Part shown: positions 61,497 through 64,000 of the stretch, in pieces
Numbering within the stretch: position 1 is the first letter of the stretch
How the letters are laid out: the number at the start of each line of letters is the position of its first letter
Notes under the pieces: model-generated
Told to the model about the DNA's origin: nothing
The model's database searches: none
What the model saw: the letters and a program-made list of their open reading frames with translations, nothing else
Made by a program: the position numbers and the translations under genes
Assembly (NCBI GenBank): GCA_017621705.1
Contig: JAGASR010000039.1
Coordinates: 1 to 64,000 of the forward strand
DNA from: Clostridia bacterium
GTDB taxonomy: Bacteria > Bacillota > Clostridia > Oscillospirales > UBA644
DNA length: 64,000 nucleotides
Direction: 5' to 3'

Positions 61497-61525
61497 ATTA
61501 TATTCCTCAAAAAGTTTTTTGTCAA
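61497..61525 (-). promoter_or_regulatory. Promoter of the CadC-type repressor gene
   Basis: Minus strand TTGACA, 17 bases, TATAAT, immediately followed by the operator. Confidence 0.8.
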
Positions 61526-61551
61526 TACTGTTTACAGAAAAGTCGAAAATA

Positions 61552-62559
61552 TTATTTGAGAAACGTTTTGTAGTCTTCGTAGTTTTTCTTCAAAAGGGTA
61601 GGGGTATCGAGGCCGTACGGGCATTTGGATTTGCATTGACCGCATTCTATGCAGTTTTCGATCTTTTTCATCATAGCCTGACTTTTTTCCGTCAGATGAC
61701 CTTCAGTCGGCGAACGGCGAAGAAGCAAAGACATTCTTGCGCACGTAAATATTTCAATTCCAGCGGGGCACGGCAGACAGTATCCGCAGCCTCTACAGAA
61801 TTCTCCTGCAAGCTCTTTTCGTTCTTTTTCAATATAGTCGAGACGTTCTTTCGTGAGCGTCGGTTCATTATCATTATAAGAAAGGAATTCGTCCAGCTCG
61901 CTTTCTTTCTGTATTCCCCATATAGGTGCAACGGGGTACTGATCTAGGAACGCATACGCAACGTCAGATCTCGTAATCAGGCCGCCTGCAAGCGCTTTCA
62001 TGCAGATAAAACCTACATCGTATTCTTCGCAGAGACGGACGAGCGCTTCTTCTTTTTCGCTCGCAAGATAAGAAAACGGGAACTGGAGCGTTTCGTAAAG
62101 TCCCGATCTCACAGCTTCTTCCGCAACTGTAAGACGGTGGTTTGTAAAACCGATATGACGGATCTTTCCCTCTTCTTTTGCTTTTAACATTTCTTCGTAA
62201 AGTCCCGAGCCGTCTTCGGGTTTCGGGCAGAAGGACGGGTTATGGAACTGATAAATGTCTATATAATCGGTTTTGAGAAGCGAAAGGCTTGTCTGCAGAT
62301 CTTTTCTGAAATCTTCGGGAGTTTTCGCCATGGTTTTTGAAGATATGATAATATTTTCTCTTACATCAGACAACGCAACTCCGATCTTTTCTTCGCTGTC
62401 TGTATAGAAACGAGCGGTGTCAAAATAATTTATGCCGCCGTCGTAAGCTTTTTTCAAAATTTTACATGCCTCTTCCATGCCGACTCTCTGCACGGGAAGC
62501 GCACCGAAACCGTTTTTTGTAACGTATAAATCTGTTTTACCTAATCTGATTTTCTTCAT
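61552..62559 (-). CDS. Aldo/keto reductase with C-terminal ferredoxin domain, 335 aa
   Basis: The aldo/keto reductase barrel has the catalytic Asp and Tyr (YFDTARFYTDSEEK), Lys (ISSKT) and His (IYQFHNPS). The C-terminal ~80 residues add [4Fe-4S] motifs (CRGCGYCLPCPAGIEI and CIECGQCKSKCPYG). This fusion is common in anaerobes and may let ferredoxin drive or receive the reduction. The substrate is unknown. It follows the phosphatase gene by 15 bases. Confidence 0.9.
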   Translation of the reverse strand: MKKIRLGKTDLYVTKNGFGALPVQRVGMEEACKILKKAYDGGINYFDTARFYTDSEEKIGVALSDVRENIIISSKTMAKTPEDFRKDLQTSLSLLKTDYIDIYQFHNPSFCPKPEDGSGLYEEMLKAKEEGKIRHIGFTNHRLTVAEEAVRSGLYETLQFPFSYLASEKEEALVRLCEEYDVGFICMKALAGGLITRSDVAYAFLDQYPVAPIWGIQKESELDEFLSYNDNEPTLTKERLDYIEKERKELAGEFCRGCGYCLPCPAGIEIFTCARMSLLLRRSPTEGHLTEKSQAMMKKIENCIECGQCKSKCPYGLDTPTLLKKNYEDYKTFLK

Positions 62560-62574
62560 ATCTGCTTTCTCCGT

Positions 62575-63042
62575 TTATTTATCTGTAAGTTCTTTGAAAA
62601 GGCCTTCACAGCCGTCGTAAATATCTCTGAACGCTATATCGAATCTGTCCGAATACCATGGATCCGCAACGTCGCCGCCTCGGTTTGTGTAATCCATCAT
62701 TTTTTTTATTTTACGGTCGGGGTCGCTGCCGAAAATTCTGTTCATATTTCGTATGTTTGCGCTGTCCATGCCTATAAAAAGGTCGTATTTTTCATAGTCG
62801 CTTTTCTGCAGTTGGACGGCTCTTTTCCCGCCGCATGATAACCCGTGGCTTTCAAGTTCTCTCTTTGCCGGCGGATAGACGGGATTTCCGACACCGTTCC
62901 ATATCTCTTCCGTGCTTGTCGCACTCGATCTTATTTCAAATTCTTCCGAAAGCCCCGATTTTTCTGCCATGTCCTTCAAAATAAACTCAGCCATAGGCGA
63001 TCTGCAGATATTTCCATGGCAGACAAACATGATTTTATGCAT
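62575..63042 (-). CDS. Low-molecular-weight protein-tyrosine phosphatase, 155 aa
   Basis: The P-loop CHGNICRS (Cys8 nucleophile, Arg14) sits at the N-terminus and the general-acid loop DPWYSD lies near residue 125. Length is normal. It may counter a tyrosine kinase in capsule or signalling control. The start is near the integrase end; no clear ribosome site is seen in the 13 bases before it, so part of its natural upstream region could have been displaced by element insertion. Confidence 0.92.
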   Translation of the reverse strand: MHKIMFVCHGNICRSPMAEFILKDMAEKSGLSEEFEIRSSATSTEEIWNGVGNPVYPPAKRELESHGLSCGGKRAVQLQKSDYEKYDLFIGMDSANIRNMNRIFGSDPDRKIKKMMDYTNRGGDVADPWYSDRFDIAFRDIYDGCEGLFKELTDK

Positions 63043-63118
63043 TGTTTAGAAAACCTCGATTTCAAGGGATTTTTGTGATAGTTGCAAGGGTTTGCGCGAT
63101 CGATAGGACTTTGAAAAC

Positions 63119-63228
63119 GTCACGAAGTGACACGAGGTGACACGTATTTACAGCTTGAAAAACTGTAAAATAAGCTGTAAATTCGGGGGTTGTATGGGAA
63201 TTTACAGTTTGACTTCGAGGGTTTACAG
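63119..63228. repeat. Cluster of short repeats at the integrase 3' end
   Basis: TTTACAG or its complement CTGTAAA occurs five times (63147, 63163, 63175, 63201, 63222). The first and third form an inverted repeat ATTTACAGCTT/AAGCTGTAAAT. To the left are a small palindrome GTCACGAAGTGAC (63119-63131) and a near-tandem GTGACACG pair. The setting suits recombinase binding sites near an attachment site. Confidence 0.65.
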
Positions 63229-64000
63229 GTCGTTGATTTTGAGGTTATTGACCTCTTTTTCGACGTTATCGAAATCGACGTGAGTGTACGTGTTGAGCGT
63301 GACGCTGATATCGGCATGACCCATAAGGTACTGTAAGTGTTTTGGATTCATGCCTGCGGATGCGCAGTGCGAGCAATAGGTGTGACGGCAGACGTGAGGC
63401 GTGATGAGGGGCATTTGTTCTTTAAATGTGTTATTGTATTTTGTTCTGATATGTGTAAAATACTTTTCCCAATGCAGGGCGACCATCGGCATGCCGTTTT
63501 TATCGAGATAGAGAAAACCTGTTACGGGGTTCCCGTTTTTATCGGGGATTATAGGGGCCGAGTTGTAGGTCTTTTGCTTTTTGATTATGCGGGAAAAACA
63601 TTCGCAAACATCATCCGTTATGGGAATTATTCTTGTGCCGGAATCTGTTTTTGTACGCTCGATGATATATCGCATATCGCTTGACCGCTGTAGTTGGCGT
63701 TCGATTTTTACGGTTTTTTTCTTGAGGTTTATATCACTGATTGTGAGGCCGCAGAATTCCGAGATTCTCATTCCTGTATAAAAGAGAATATAGATTGCAT
63801 CGTAATATCTCGAAAAGTGTTCGTCGTTTTTGATAAACTCCAGAAACTTCCGTTTTTGTTTATGCGTTATCGCATCTCTTGTTACGCTGTCGTTAACAAC
63901 GACCGTCGCCAATTCGAATCCAAATGGGTTCTTTTTTATCAGATCGTCCTCCACCGCCATTTGAAAGGCGGGGTGCAAAACTCCCCTTATTAAATTAATA
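63223..64000 (-). CDS. Tyrosine recombinase/integrase of a mobile element (N-terminal part outside window)
   Basis: Catalytic domain of a phage/conjugative-transposon type tyrosine recombinase. The active residues are visible: Arg in YTGMRISEF, His-x-x-Arg in TPHVCRHTYCSH, a GHADISVTL histidine and the tyrosine in NTYTHV. The frame stays open to the window edge, so the protein begins beyond 64000. The TTG-started form at 63978 is only a fragment because residues before it (RGVLHPAFQMAVEDD) already belong to the core-binding domain. The 3' end faces chromosomal genes, marking the element boundary. Confidence 0.9.
   Translation of the reverse strand, partial: INLIRGVLHPAFQMAVEDDLIKKNPFGFELATVVVNDSVTRDAITHKQKRKFLEFIKNDEHFSRYYDAIYILFYTGMRISEFCGLTISDINLKKKTVKIERQLQRSSDMRYIIERTKTDSGTRIIPITDDVCECFSRIIKKQKTYNSAPIIPDKNGNPVTGFLYLDKNGMPMVALHWEKYFTHIRTKYNNTFKEQMPLITPHVCRHTYCSHCASAGMNPKHLQYLMGHADISVTLNTYTHVDFDNVEKEVNNLKINDL

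Overview
The window looks like the chromosome of a strictly anaerobic, probably gut-associated, low-to-moderate GC Clostridia (Oscillospirales or a related Bacillota order). This rests on gene content: an Rnf complex, NfnAB, pyruvate formate-lyase, a B. subtilis yaaO-holB-yaaT-yabB-yabC type gene order, and strong AGGAGG ribosome sites behind near-consensus TTGACA-17-TATAAT promoters. No rRNA, tRNA or CRISPR array was seen. The taxonomic call is inference.

Layout. 1-3.3 kb: end of an ABC ATPase and two FtsX-type permeases (+). 3.4-7.0 kb: a UroD-family protein, MntP, a zinc-ribbon membrane protein and a secreted InlB-repeat/Big_2 protein. 7.05-22.1 kb: one long minus-strand block, purE-C-M-N, rnfCDGEAB, an overlooked 52-codon membrane protein, a RACo-like ferredoxin/ASKHA protein, an Orn/Lys/Arg decarboxylase, holB, ricT, a ferredoxin, trmN6 and rsmI. 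22.3-27.6 kb: YigZ, an XRE regulator, then a DHDPS/NAL-family lyase with nfnA and nfnB. 27.6-32.4 kb: a GyrI-like gene behind an attenuator-like leader, a sugar isomerase and two orphan solute-binding lipoproteins. 32.4-36.1 kb: a 1217-residue beta-helix/LamG lipoprotein. 36.3-40.4 kb: an ECF sigma/anti-sigma pair, a second XRE regulator and a second UroD-family protein. 40.5-49.3 kb (minus): acetyltransferases, DUF5714-like, SDR, VUT transporter, alcohol dehydrogenase, MATE, the thiol-redox set trxB-ccdA-tlpA, and pnuC behind an attenuator-like leader. 49.6-51.8 kb: glnA and a CPBP protease (+). 51.9-63.0 kb (minus): pflBA under a ZTP-type riboswitch, an ElaA-like acetyltransferase, tandem alpha-galactosidase-like enzymes, a Zn/Cd P-type ATPase with its CadC-type repressor and two operators, an aldo/keto reductase and a low-molecular-weight phosphatase. 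63.1-64 kb: the C-terminal part of a tyrosine recombinase, marking one end of an integrated element that continues past the window.

Together the genes describe a fermentative anaerobe that balances ferredoxin, NADH and NADPH through Rnf and Nfn, makes formate and acetyl-CoA with Pfl, and links Pfl to purine/one-carbon status through ZTP sensing. The points most worth a second look are the three structured leaders (before the GyrI-like gene, pnuC and pflB), the small membrane protein and RACo-like protein joined to rnf, and the repeat cluster at the integrase end.
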